A DNA stretch of 15,208 bases from the NCBI GenBank assembly GCA_003235465.1, contig QJWD01000430.1:1-15208 (forward strand), given 5' to 3'. The position numbers and the translations under genes were made by a program. The DNA is from Nitrospirota bacterium (GTDB taxonomy: Bacteria > Nitrospinota > Nitrospinia > Nitrospinales > VA-1). Shown piece after piece: positions 8,485-14,886 of this stretch; within the stretch, counting starts at the first letter, position 1, and every line of letters starts with the position of its first letter. A model generated the notes under the pieces. It had not been told where the DNA came from and ran no database searches. It worked only from the letters and a program-made list of their open reading frames with translations.

Positions 8485-9624
8485 TTGCCGAAAATTTTGT
8501 TTTCCCTGTTGTTGTTGATCTTCGCCGCAGGCTGCGGCCAGGAAGCGCCGGCGCCGGACCTGTTCGCGCTTCCGGTCACCTACACGGTGGGGAAAAAACC
8601 TGCCGCGGTGGTGGCCCGCGACATGAACGATGACGGTTATCCCGATCTCGTCGTCTCCAATTCCGAGAGCAACACGCTGAATTACTTAGAAGGCCTGGGC
8701 GACGGCACCTTCAAGCAGCCGATGACGATGAACACCGGGCGCGAACCGGTGGCCCTGGTCGCCGACGATTTCAACGGCGACAGGATCGCCGACATCGCGG
8801 TGGCCAATTACGGCGACGGCAACGTGTCCATCGTCTTAAGCCAGAAGGACGGCCTGTTCAAGCACAAGCAGGACATCAAGGTGGGGCGGCTGCCCATTGC
8901 GCTGGCCACGGGGGATTTCAACAACGACGAGAACCTGGACATCGCTGTCACCCTGCGTTTCGACAAGATGGTGATCCTGCTCGGGGTGGGCGACGGCACC
9001 TTCAAGGTGGGCGAGGCCTACAAGGCCTCGGGCACGCCGGCGATGCTGGTGGTGGGCGATTACAACGGCGACAAGAACGCCGATATCGCCATGGTGTTCA
9101 ACGCCATGGAGGTGAATTTCATTCGCATCTTCGACGGGGTGGGCGACGGCACGTTCAAGAACCCGCGTCGCATTCAGGGCGGCCATCAGTCCTCGTTCAT
9201 CATCCAGCACGACATGAACCAGGACGGCATCACCGACCTCGTTGCCTCGAGCACCATGAAAGACAGCCTGACGTTGTTCGTTGGCCGGGGCGGCGGCGAG
9301 TTCGAGGCGACGCCGGATTTCGCCGGTGAAAAGGGGCCGGAGCACATGGTGGCCGGCGAGTTCACAGGCGATAACAAGCCGGACATCGTGGTCTGCAACC
9401 GGCGCGACAATTCGATATCCATCCTCGAAGGGCGCGGCGACGGCACCTTCATTTTTCCGCATTTCAATTACCCGGTGGGCAGGAACCCGCGCGCCATGGC
9501 CGCCGCCGACTTCAATGGCGACCGCATGCTCGACCTCGCGGTGGTGCTGTACGACGCGCAGATCGTCGAGGTGCTGATGCGCAAGGTGGAAGGCCCGCCC
9601 GCCATCGAGGAGCTTGATAGCTGA
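8485..9624 (+). CDS. Seven-bladed FG-GAP/VCBS-repeat beta-propeller lipoprotein
   Basis: This is a 379-residue exported lipoprotein. A short signal peptide ends in FAAGC, so Cys 17 is the lipidated residue. The mature part is seven repeats of about 49 residues, each with an acidic loop of the type DxNxDxxxD: residues 46-54, 95-103, 144-152, 192-200, 243-251, 292-300 (degenerate EFTGDNKPD) and 342-350. GDGTF follows in four blades. This is the integrin-like calcium-loop pattern of VCBS/FG-GAP propellers and should close a complete seven-bladed ring. The start is TTG with GGAG 10 bases upstream; it is the only start that keeps the signal peptide intact. Its function is probably binding or scaffolding at the envelope surface; no catalytic motif is seen. 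It diverges from the M23 lipoprotein gene. Confidence 0.85.
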   Translation: MPKILFSLLLLIFAAGCGQEAPAPDLFALPVTYTVGKKPAAVVARDMNDDGYPDLVVSNSESNTLNYLEGLGDGTFKQPMTMNTGREPVALVADDFNGDRIADIAVANYGDGNVSIVLSQKDGLFKHKQDIKVGRLPIALATGDFNNDENLDIAVTLRFDKMVILLGVGDGTFKVGEAYKASGTPAMLVVGDYNGDKNADIAMVFNAMEVNFIRIFDGVGDGTFKNPRRIQGGHQSSFIIQHDMNQDGITDLVASSTMKDSLTLFVGRGGGEFEATPDFAGEKGPEHMVAGEFTGDNKPDIVVCNRRDNSISILEGRGDGTFIFPHFNYPVGRNPRAMAAADFNGDRMLDLAVVLYDAQIVEVLMRKVEGPPAIEELDS

Positions 9625-9690
9625 GGGAGCGCCGGCGCGGTGGCCCAGATGTGGCGCCAGGTGGCGAGGGCGCGTGCAGGAAGGGAGCGG

Positions 9691-9912
9691 CTAGCCGTCC
9701 GCTTCGTCGGGTTCGCGTGCCGGTTCGCGGCCTTCGATGCGGTAGCTTTCGTTCAGCCACTTGCCGAGGTCGATCAGCTTGCACCGTTCCGAGCAGAACG
9801 GGGCGTGATTGCCCGCTGGGAGTTTGACCTCCTTTCGGCAGATCGGGCAGGGCAGGGATTTCGAGTGCGCCGGTTTCATCGCAGCCGGGGGTTCATCGGG
9901 GTTTTCAGCCAT
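9691..9912 (-). CDS. yacG: DNA gyrase inhibitor YacG (zinc-ribbon protein)
   Basis: YacG is a small zinc protein that binds GyrB and inhibits gyrase in E. coli. The predicted protein is 73 residues. Zinc ligands are C22 and C25 (CPIC) and C40 and C44 (CSERC), followed by the family tail [14 protein letters not shown] (46-59). The ATG at 9912 starts MAENPDEPP; a longer in-frame start at 10032 exists, but it would place the promoter AT-island inside the gene and adds no conserved sequence. An internal Met at residue 12 is also possible. No strong Shine-Dalgarno is visible at either. It is divergent from gspA and convergent with the propeller lipoprotein (66-base gap). Confidence 0.88.
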   Translation of the reverse strand: MAENPDEPPAAMKPAHSKSLPCPICRKEVKLPAGNHAPFCSERCKLIDLGKWLNESYRIEGREPAREPDEADG

Positions 9913-9958
9913 GGTAGCACAGCTCGGGCTGGGCTCGCCCCTCTCTCGGAGATTTTTA

Positions 9959-9987
9959 TTTACATCATACCGAACTCCTTGTATAAA
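9959..9987 (+). promoter_or_regulatory. Promoter of the gspA-gspB operon
   Basis: TTTACA (9959-9964), a 17-base spacer and TATAAA (9982-9987) lie in an AT-rich island. Transcription would start near 9994, about 110 bases before the gspA ATG at 10107. It overlaps the opposing yacG promoter almost completely. Confidence 0.6.
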
Positions 9988-9992
9988 TTGAA
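9964..9992 (-). promoter_or_regulatory. Possible yacG promoter overlapping the gspA promoter
   Basis: On the minus strand, TTCAAT (9992-9987), a 17-base spacer and TATGAT (9969-9964) are found. The -10 is good and the -35 is weak. The two divergent promoters occupy the same 34 bases, so polymerase binding in one direction should exclude the other (inference). Confidence 0.4.
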
Positions 9993-10106
9993 TTACTCCC
10001 AATAATGCAGTCCCGGCGCGGGTGCGCCGCAAGCGCTTTGCCGCCGCGGTTCATGCGCGGCTTGGCCATGCCGGGGCTTAAGGGCCAGCGGCGGACAAGG
10101 TCGACC

Positions 10107-12128
10107 ATGATCAGCGATGTCAGACAGCGCGATTATTACCGGGTTCTCGGCATCCGCCCCGACGCCACGCAGAACGAAGTCAACCACGCTTATCAGCGGC
10201 TGGTCGGCCGGTTCGATCTGTCGCTTTCCCGCGAGGCGCCGCAAAAAGCGCCGACCCTGAAAAATAAAATCGCCCTCCTGCAGCAGGCCTACGACACCCT
10301 GTCCGACAAGGAAAAGCGCGAGGCGCACGACCGGCTCATCCAAAGCCGCAAGGTGGCGGCGTCGTTCGCACCGGCGAACTCTCCCGAACCTCCCGCGAGG
10401 GCGGAGCCGGAGCCTCAGGCGAAAAAGAAAAACGGCCAGAACGTTTACCGCGACTATTTCGGTTTTTCCGAAAAGCCCTTCGACCTCACGCCCGACCCCA
10501 AATACCTCTACCTCAGCCCGAAGCACAAGGAGGTGCTCGCCCACCTGGTTTACGGCCTGCAGGAGAACAACGGGTTTCTCAAGATCATCGGCGAGGTGGG
10601 CACCGGCAAGACGATGATCTGCCGCAGTTTTCTTAAGGAGTTGAACACCGACTTCAACATCGCCTACGTCCTGAACCCCTCCGTCGACGAGCTCGAGCTG
10701 TTGCAGACCATCAACGCCGAACTCGGGCTCGCTGCCTACAGCACGAGCAAAAAGGTGCTGATCGATACCTTGAACCGCTTCCTGCTCGAGGAACGCAAAA
10801 AGGGCAACCGCGTGGTGGTGATCATCGACGAGGCGCAGGACTTGAAGGCCGGCGTGCTCGAGCAGCTTCGCCTGCTCTCCAACCTGGAAACCGAAACCGA
10901 AAAGCTGATTCAGATCGTGCTCATCGGCCAGCCGGAACTCGACCGGCTGCTTGAGCGGCCGGAACTGCGACAGCTCACCCAGCGCATCACCATCCAGTGG
11001 GAGCTGTTGCCGCTCAACCAGGAGGAGACCCGCGGCTACATCCAGCACAGGCTGAACGTGGCGCTTGGCAAGGGCAAGGTGCGTTTTTTCCCGGCGGCGA
11101 TGGACCTCGTTTATAAATATTCGAACGGCATTCCGAGGATGATCAACGTGGTGGCCGACCGCGCCCTTCTCATCGCCTACACCAACAACACCCGGCGCAT
11201 CACGCCGCGCATTCTGCGCCAGGCCATCGACGACGTATCGCGCACCACCCCTTTTTCCGCCGCCCGCGCCTGGGGCGTCAGGGCGCTGGCCGTTTCCCTG
11301 CTTGTTGTCGGGCTTCTGCTGATCGCCCTGTGGCATTTTGGCCTGCCCGATTTCGACGCCCGAGAGGCCGGCGGGCAGACGGGACCGTCAGAGGTGAAGG
11401 AAGCGCCGCCGCCCCCCGCCGAAGCCGCCCTGCCCGCTCCTGGCCCGGCAGCCGAACCGTCCAATTGGAATCAGCCGGGGCCGCTTGTCATCTCCGGCAC
11501 CGACCCCCTGGTGACGTATCTATCCAGCCTGACGCTCGAAGCAAGCCGCACCGAGGCGGTCAAACGGGTGCTGGAAGGCTGGGGCTATGAGCGCGGCGAG
11601 ACCGCGGGCCTTGGTGAACGCGATATCGAAACCCTGAGCGACGACTTCGACCTTTTGACCTACGAACTCTCCGCCGACTGGAACAGGCTTAAGACGCTCA
11701 ACCAGCCGGCTGTTCTCGAACTGGTGCTGCCGAATGCCCAGGGCAGCAAGTTCATCGCCCTCCTCAAGCTGGAGGGGGAGCGGGGGCTGTTCGGTTCTGT
11801 CGACCCGATCGAGCTTCCGCTTGCGGCCATCGACCCCTTGTGGAGCCGCAAGGCGCACGTTTTATGGCGGGATTTCGAAGGCCTGCCGAAGAATTTCGAG
11901 AAAGGCTACGAGGGCAAGGAGGCCGTCTGGCTGCAGAAGAACCTGCGCCTACTCGGTTTCTTCAGCGGCGGCGAAGCGCCTCTTTACGGCGTGAAAACCG
12001 AAGAGGCGGTGAAAAGTTTTCAGCGGCGTTACGGCATCCTGGACGATGGCCGCTTCACCACCGAGAGCCAGATCCTCCTGTATAACCTGCTCAGCATCTA
12101 CCCGACGCCTTATCTGGTGACGCCGTGA
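10107..12128 (+). CDS. gspA: GspA/ExeA-type secretion ATPase with an extra N-terminal J-like domain
   Basis: GspA works with GspB to let the type II secretin assemble across peptidoglycan. The 673 residues contain: a J-like domain (about 9-78, DYYRVLGI to LLQQAYDTLSDKEKREAHD); a linker; an ExeA-type AAA ATPase (from about 114, YFGFSEKPFDLTPDP) with Walker A GEVGTGKT (162-169) and Walker B VVVIIDEAQ (241-DE-242); one membrane helix (about 393-411); a periplasmic C39-peptidase-like domain with no cysteine, hence presumably inactive; and a C-terminal peptidoglycan-binding domain (about 607-660, WLQKNLRLLGFF). The HPD motif that activates DnaK is replaced by D37-L-S. I chose the ATG at 10107, not the in-frame ATG at 10005, because AAGG lies 6 bases before it and homology begins directly after. 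The stop overlaps the next start (GTGA). Confidence 0.9.
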   Translation: MISDVRQRDYYRVLGIRPDATQNEVNHAYQRLVGRFDLSLSREAPQKAPTLKNKIALLQQAYDTLSDKEKREAHDRLIQSRKVAASFAPANSPEPPARAEPEPQAKKKNGQNVYRDYFGFSEKPFDLTPDPKYLYLSPKHKEVLAHLVYGLQENNGFLKIIGEVGTGKTMICRSFLKELNTDFNIAYVLNPSVDELELLQTINAELGLAAYSTSKKVLIDTLNRFLLEERKKGNRVVVIIDEAQDLKAGVLEQLRLLSNLETETEKLIQIVLIGQPELDRLLERPELRQLTQRITIQWELLPLNQEETRGYIQHRLNVALGKGKVRFFPAAMDLVYKYSNGIPRMINVVADRALLIAYTNNTRRITPRILRQAIDDVSRTTPFSAARAWGVRALAVSLLVVGLLLIALWHFGLPDFDAREAGGQTGPSEVKEAPPPPAEAALPAPGPAAEPSNWNQPGPLVISGTDPLVTYLSSLTLEASRTEAVKRVLEGWGYERGETAGLGERDIETLSDDFDLLTYELSADWNRLKTLNQPAVLELVLPNAQGSKFIALLKLEGERGLFGSVDPIELPLAAIDPLWSRKAHVLWRDFEGLPKNFEKGYEGKEAVWLQKNLRLLGFFSGGEAPLYGVKTEEAVKSFQRRYGILDDGRFTTESQILLYNLLSIYPTPYLVTP

Positions 12129-12988
12129 GCACCATCCTGAAAACCCTGAAAAAGCTGGAGGAGGAAAAGAGCGTCCTCGACAGGAGCGCCGACCTCAAGA
12201 CGCTGGTGCTGAAGGACGACCTCGCCTCCGTGCTGGAGGACGACAGGCGTCCCGGTATCCTGTGGTTGAGCGTTCTGGTGGTGCTGTGCCTGGCGTTGGC
12301 CGGCTATTGGCTGTACGCGCAAAAGGCCGCCTCCCCGCCGCCGGCCCCGTCCGCCGCTGCCCAGGTGGCCCCGGCCCTGCCCAGGCAAACGGTGAAGCAG
12401 CCGCCTCCGCCGCCTTCCAGCCGGCCGAAGCCCACCGGCATACCGCTTGCGAATATCCCCGAGAGCGAAGGCGGCCAGGTTCCTCAATTGGATGAAGAAT
12501 ACCCCTGGGAAGAAGAGGAGCTGGAGTTTGAATTCGAAAGCGCGCCCGCTCTCAGCGCGCCGCCCGCCGCCTTGCCCGGCGACGCGGCGCTTTCTGAAGG
12601 CGAGCGGGATGGCAGTGCGCCCGTGCCGGAGCAGGCGGCGCTAACCGAAGAGCCCGCCCCAGAAGCGGAAGCGGCTGCGCCCGCCTTGCCGGCCGAGATT
12701 CAGGAAATCGACAACCTGATCAAAAGCGCCACCGAATCGACCCGGGTGGAGGAGAGCGCCCTGCCCTCCCCCGCCACCGAGGCACCGGGCGGCCTCAAGG
12801 TGAAAGCCATCATCTTTTTTGATGAGGGCAGCGCCGGCAATCACATCGTCGTCGCCACACCGAACCGCGGCAACCTGAAGATGAAAGTCGGCGACGAGGT
12901 GGACGGCACGAAGCTCACCGCCATCGCCGCCAACCGCGTGACCTTCGACCATGAAGGCCGGGCCATCGAGATCAGGGTCGGCCATTAA
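12125..12988 (+). CDS. gspB: GspB-like secretion pathway protein, partner of GspA
   Basis: This is a 287-residue bitopic inner-membrane protein. Its cytoplasmic N-terminus MSTILKTLKKLEEEK has the amphipathic helix typical of GspB/ExeB and TonB-like partners. A membrane helix spans about 45-64, followed by a long Pro/Ala/Glu-rich periplasmic linker (about 66-205) with an acidic cluster EEYPWEEEELEFEFE. The C-terminal GspB domain (about 210-287) contains LKVKAIIFF, MKVGDEVDGTKLTAI and VTFDHEGRAIEIRV. It starts with GTG overlapping the gspA stop by 4 bp, so the two are made together. No other type II secretion gene is in the window. Its stop is separated by a single base from the stop of the convergent Fe-S gene. 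Confidence 0.85.
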   Translation: MSTILKTLKKLEEEKSVLDRSADLKTLVLKDDLASVLEDDRRPGILWLSVLVVLCLALAGYWLYAQKAASPPPAPSAAAQVAPALPRQTVKQPPPPPSSRPKPTGIPLANIPESEGGQVPQLDEEYPWEEEELEFEFESAPALSAPPAALPGDAALSEGERDGSAPVPEQAALTEEPAPEAEAAAPALPAEIQEIDNLIKSATESTRVEESALPSPATEAPGGLKVKAIIFFDEGSAGNHIVVATPNRGNLKMKVGDEVDGTKLTAIAANRVTFDHEGRAIEIRVGH

Positions 12989-12989
12989 T

Positions 12990-14303
12990 TTATTCCAGAA
13001 AACGCTTGAGTGCGGTGAGGAGCCGGACCGGGCCCTTGAGGCGCAGCCTGCGGGTGAGGAGGGCGCGCACCGGAGAAAGCTCGCCCCGCACGATTTTAAT
13101 CCAGGTGGCCTCGTCGGCGTGGATGGTGAGATCCGCCTGGCCGCGAAGCCCTTTCGCCACGTTCACCCTTCCCGCCTTCACCGCCACCGTTGCCTTGCTG
13201 GCCGGTTCGCCCTCGATTTTAAAATGATACACGGCGTTTAGGCCCTCAGCCTTCAACGGATTGAAGGCGAGGGAAACGGCTCTTAGGAAGCCCGTAAACG
13301 TCGCGGGCCTGGCAAAGGTCCGGACGGGGCGGATGTGCTTGTTAGGATTCTTGCGCGCGGCCATTTCCGCGGGCGAGCCCAATTTGACGTAGACGGGCTC
13401 CACGCGGTTCTTGAGCGGAGCGACGATTTCCTCGATGTAGCGCCTCCTGTCATCCTGAAACAGCGGCAGCACCTCCTCCCCCGCCGGGCAGACGGCCATG
13501 CAATAGGCCGATTTGTAATTGGGGCCGAAGGCGAGCGACTGCCACATCGACACCGTTTCTTCATCGCCGAAGCGTTCGCTATAGGCCTCGGGGTTCTTGG
13601 CGCTGACCAGGCTGGCCACCCAGTCCTGAAAGCCGCCGAGAAATTCGCGGTAATTGTGCGTCAGGCAGGCGGAAACGTCGAAATCCCCCGCGGGCGAGAT
13701 GGCGCCCACCGGGCAGGCGGCGACGCACAGGTTGCAGGTCAGGCAGGGATTGTAGTCGATGGGCTGGTTGGGCAGGTCGATGGCGCGGTCGATGAGGATG
13801 GTCTCGAGCAGGATGAAGTTGCCGAAGCGGGGGTGGATGACGTTGCGGTTTTTTCCCATGCGGCCGAGGCCCGCCTCCTCGGCGATGATCTTGTGGCTGA
13901 CGTCCCAGATCTTGATCTCCCCCCAGCGGTCCATGTCCAGGGGAAAGCCCACCGTCGGCACCACGCCGCGCACGCCCATCTTGTTCAGCCGCTTCAATAT
14001 TCCGCGCGCGGTCTCGGTGAGCTGGTGGATGGTGTGGTGGAACTCGTCGTTTGCCGGGTAGCGCTCGGGGCTTTGCAGGTTTTCGCGGTTCATCACCTGA
14101 ACAAGAGAGATGAGCGATTGGACGCGCGGGTAGATTTTTCTGAGGCCGGGCCGCTCGCCATCCAGGCCCGGGCGGCCGATGTCGACGAAGCCGGCGTCGT
14201 CGGCGCCTTCTTCGAGGCACAGCTTCAACAGGTCGCGGGCGCTGAGCGGTGGTTTGGGGAGTAGGGCGGTGCTTGCGGCGCGGGCGTGCTCGACCGGGTT
14301 CAT
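12990..14303 (-). CDS. QueG-like double-cluster Fe-S protein fused to a C-terminal SCP2 domain
   Basis: This 437-residue protein is a likely cytosolic redox enzyme of unknown substrate. The N-terminal and middle parts resemble the corrinoid-dependent QueG/COG1600 group (EEGADDAGFVDIG; AEEAGLGRMGKNRNVIHPRFGNF). A ferredoxin-like segment has C187, C190, C193, C197-P and later C213, C268, C272-P. One cysteine of the usual second CxxCxxxCP motif is a serine (SAYCMAVCP). Residues 347-437 form an SCP2 sterol/lipid-binding domain (LNAVYHFKIEGE to RLRLKGPVRLL). It is not QueG itself, because QueG lacks SCP2 and has other C-terminal parts. The ATG has a near-perfect AAGGAGGT five bases upstream. A 12-bp palindrome lies just before that, and marR is 47 bases upstream in the same direction, which suggests MarR control. 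Confidence 0.8.
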   Translation of the reverse strand: MNPVEHARAASTALLPKPPLSARDLLKLCLEEGADDAGFVDIGRPGLDGERPGLRKIYPRVQSLISLVQVMNRENLQSPERYPANDEFHHTIHQLTETARGILKRLNKMGVRGVVPTVGFPLDMDRWGEIKIWDVSHKIIAEEAGLGRMGKNRNVIHPRFGNFILLETILIDRAIDLPNQPIDYNPCLTCNLCVAACPVGAISPAGDFDVSACLTHNYREFLGGFQDWVASLVSAKNPEAYSERFGDEETVSMWQSLAFGPNYKSAYCMAVCPAGEEVLPLFQDDRRRYIEEIVAPLKNRVEPVYVKLGSPAEMAARKNPNKHIRPVRTFARPATFTGFLRAVSLAFNPLKAEGLNAVYHFKIEGEPASKATVAVKAGRVNVAKGLRGQADLTIHADEATWIKIVRGELSPVRALLTRRLRLKGPVRLLTALKRFLE

Positions 14304-14320
14304 GGTGACCTCCTTATTAA

Positions 14321-14332
14321 GTGTAATTACAC
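14321..14332. promoter_or_regulatory. Candidate MarR operator before the Fe-S/SCP2 gene
   Basis: GTGTAATTACAC is a perfect 12-bp palindrome in the 47-base gap between marR and the Fe-S/SCP2 gene, directly upstream of the Shine-Dalgarno. It matches the palindrome at the marR promoter at 9 of 12 positions. Its size and symmetry fit a MarR dimer site; binding itself is inferred. Confidence 0.55.
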
Positions 14333-14350
14333 ATTTTTAGGCAAAAAAGA

Positions 14351-14788
14351 TCAGCCCCCCGAGGCCGCCTTGACGGCGTGCCCGAGGTCCTTTTCCAATC
14401 TTTGCCAGCGCTTGGGGGTGAGGAGGGCGATCACCTGTTCCTGCACCGAGCGCCAGAGCGGCAGCGCCTTGCTGAGCGCTTTCTCCCCCTTGCCCGTCAG
14501 CCCGACGCTGCGCTTTCGGCGGTCGTCCTCGCCTTCGGCAATGACGATCAGGCCCTTGGTCACGAGGGGTCTCAGGTTGCGAGTGAGGGTTGTGCGGTCC
14601 ATCACCAGGGCGTCGGAGAGCCGGTTGAGCGGCGCCGGAGTCATCCGGGCAAGCACGGCGAGGATGGAAAACTGCGTCGCCCGAAGGCCCGAGGGTTTCA
14701 GGGCTTCGTCGTAGCGCTGGGTGATGGCGCGCGCCGCCTTTCGCAGGTTGAAGCAGGTGCAGGCCGAGGGTTGCAGGTGATCGTCCAT
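14351..14788 (-). CDS. MarR-family transcriptional regulator
   Basis: This 145-residue winged-helix DNA-binding protein acts as a dimer. The N-terminal dimerisation helix CTCFNLRKAARAITQRYDE (about 10-28) is followed by LKPSGLRATQFSILAVLAR and by the recognition region LNRLSDALVMDRTTLTRNLRPL (about 54-75). The wing EGEDDRRKRSVGLTGKGEKAL (about 84-104) carries the DxRxR signature of the family. Cys10 and Cys12, close to the N-terminus, could sense oxidants or electrophiles; this is inference. AAGGGG lies 7 bases before the ATG. Its own promoter carries an operator-like palindrome over the -10 box, so autoregulation is likely. The Fe-S/SCP2 gene lies 47 bases downstream on the same strand and is the obvious target. 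Confidence 0.92.
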   Translation of the reverse strand: MDDHLQPSACTCFNLRKAARAITQRYDEALKPSGLRATQFSILAVLARMTPAPLNRLSDALVMDRTTLTRNLRPLVTKGLIVIAEGEDDRRKRSVGLTGKGEKALSKALPLWRSVQEQVIALLTPKRWQRLEKDLGHAVKAASGG

Positions 14789-14814
14789 GGAATTTCCCCT
14801 TCAGGTATATTTAT

Positions 14815-14826
14815 GAGTATATACAC
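14815..14826. promoter_or_regulatory. Candidate MarR autoregulatory operator
   Basis: GAGTATATACAC (read on the other strand as GTGTATATACTC) is an imperfect palindrome with a perfect GTATATAC core. It covers the -10 box of the marR promoter and resembles GTGTAATTACAC before the Fe-S/SCP2 gene. Binding here would block RNA polymerase directly. Confidence 0.5.
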
Positions 14827-14845
14827 ATATATAGGCGGGCGTCAA
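14816..14845 (-). promoter_or_regulatory. Promoter of marR
   Basis: On the minus strand, TTGACG (14845-14840), an 18-base spacer and TATACT (14821-14816) match consensus at five of six positions each. The transcript would start near 14809, about 20 bases before the ATG at 14788. Confidence 0.65.
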
Positions 14846-14886
14846 CCCGGTTTCTTGCCTACGCCGCTTTGTTAGCGTCGATAGCA

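Noticed and set aside
9913..10032. Longer YacG starting at 10032
   Set aside because: The extension would encode the AT-rich promoter region and adds no conserved residues; YacG proteins are usually about 60-75 residues.
10005..10106. Longer gspA starting at ATG 10005
   Set aside because: The extra 34 residues have no family resemblance, and the ATG at 10107 has AAGG properly spaced and directly precedes the J-like domain.
9993..11336. A 447-codon open frame on the minus strand opposite gspA
   Set aside because: It is a GC-rich shadow of gspA, low in recognisable domains and crossing the promoter island; the plus-strand protein has clear Walker motifs and family domains.
12990..14303. Epoxyqueuosine reductase (queG)
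   Set aside because: The cluster spacing differs, one cluster cysteine is missing, and the C-terminus is SCP2. It is related to the group but not the queuosine enzyme.
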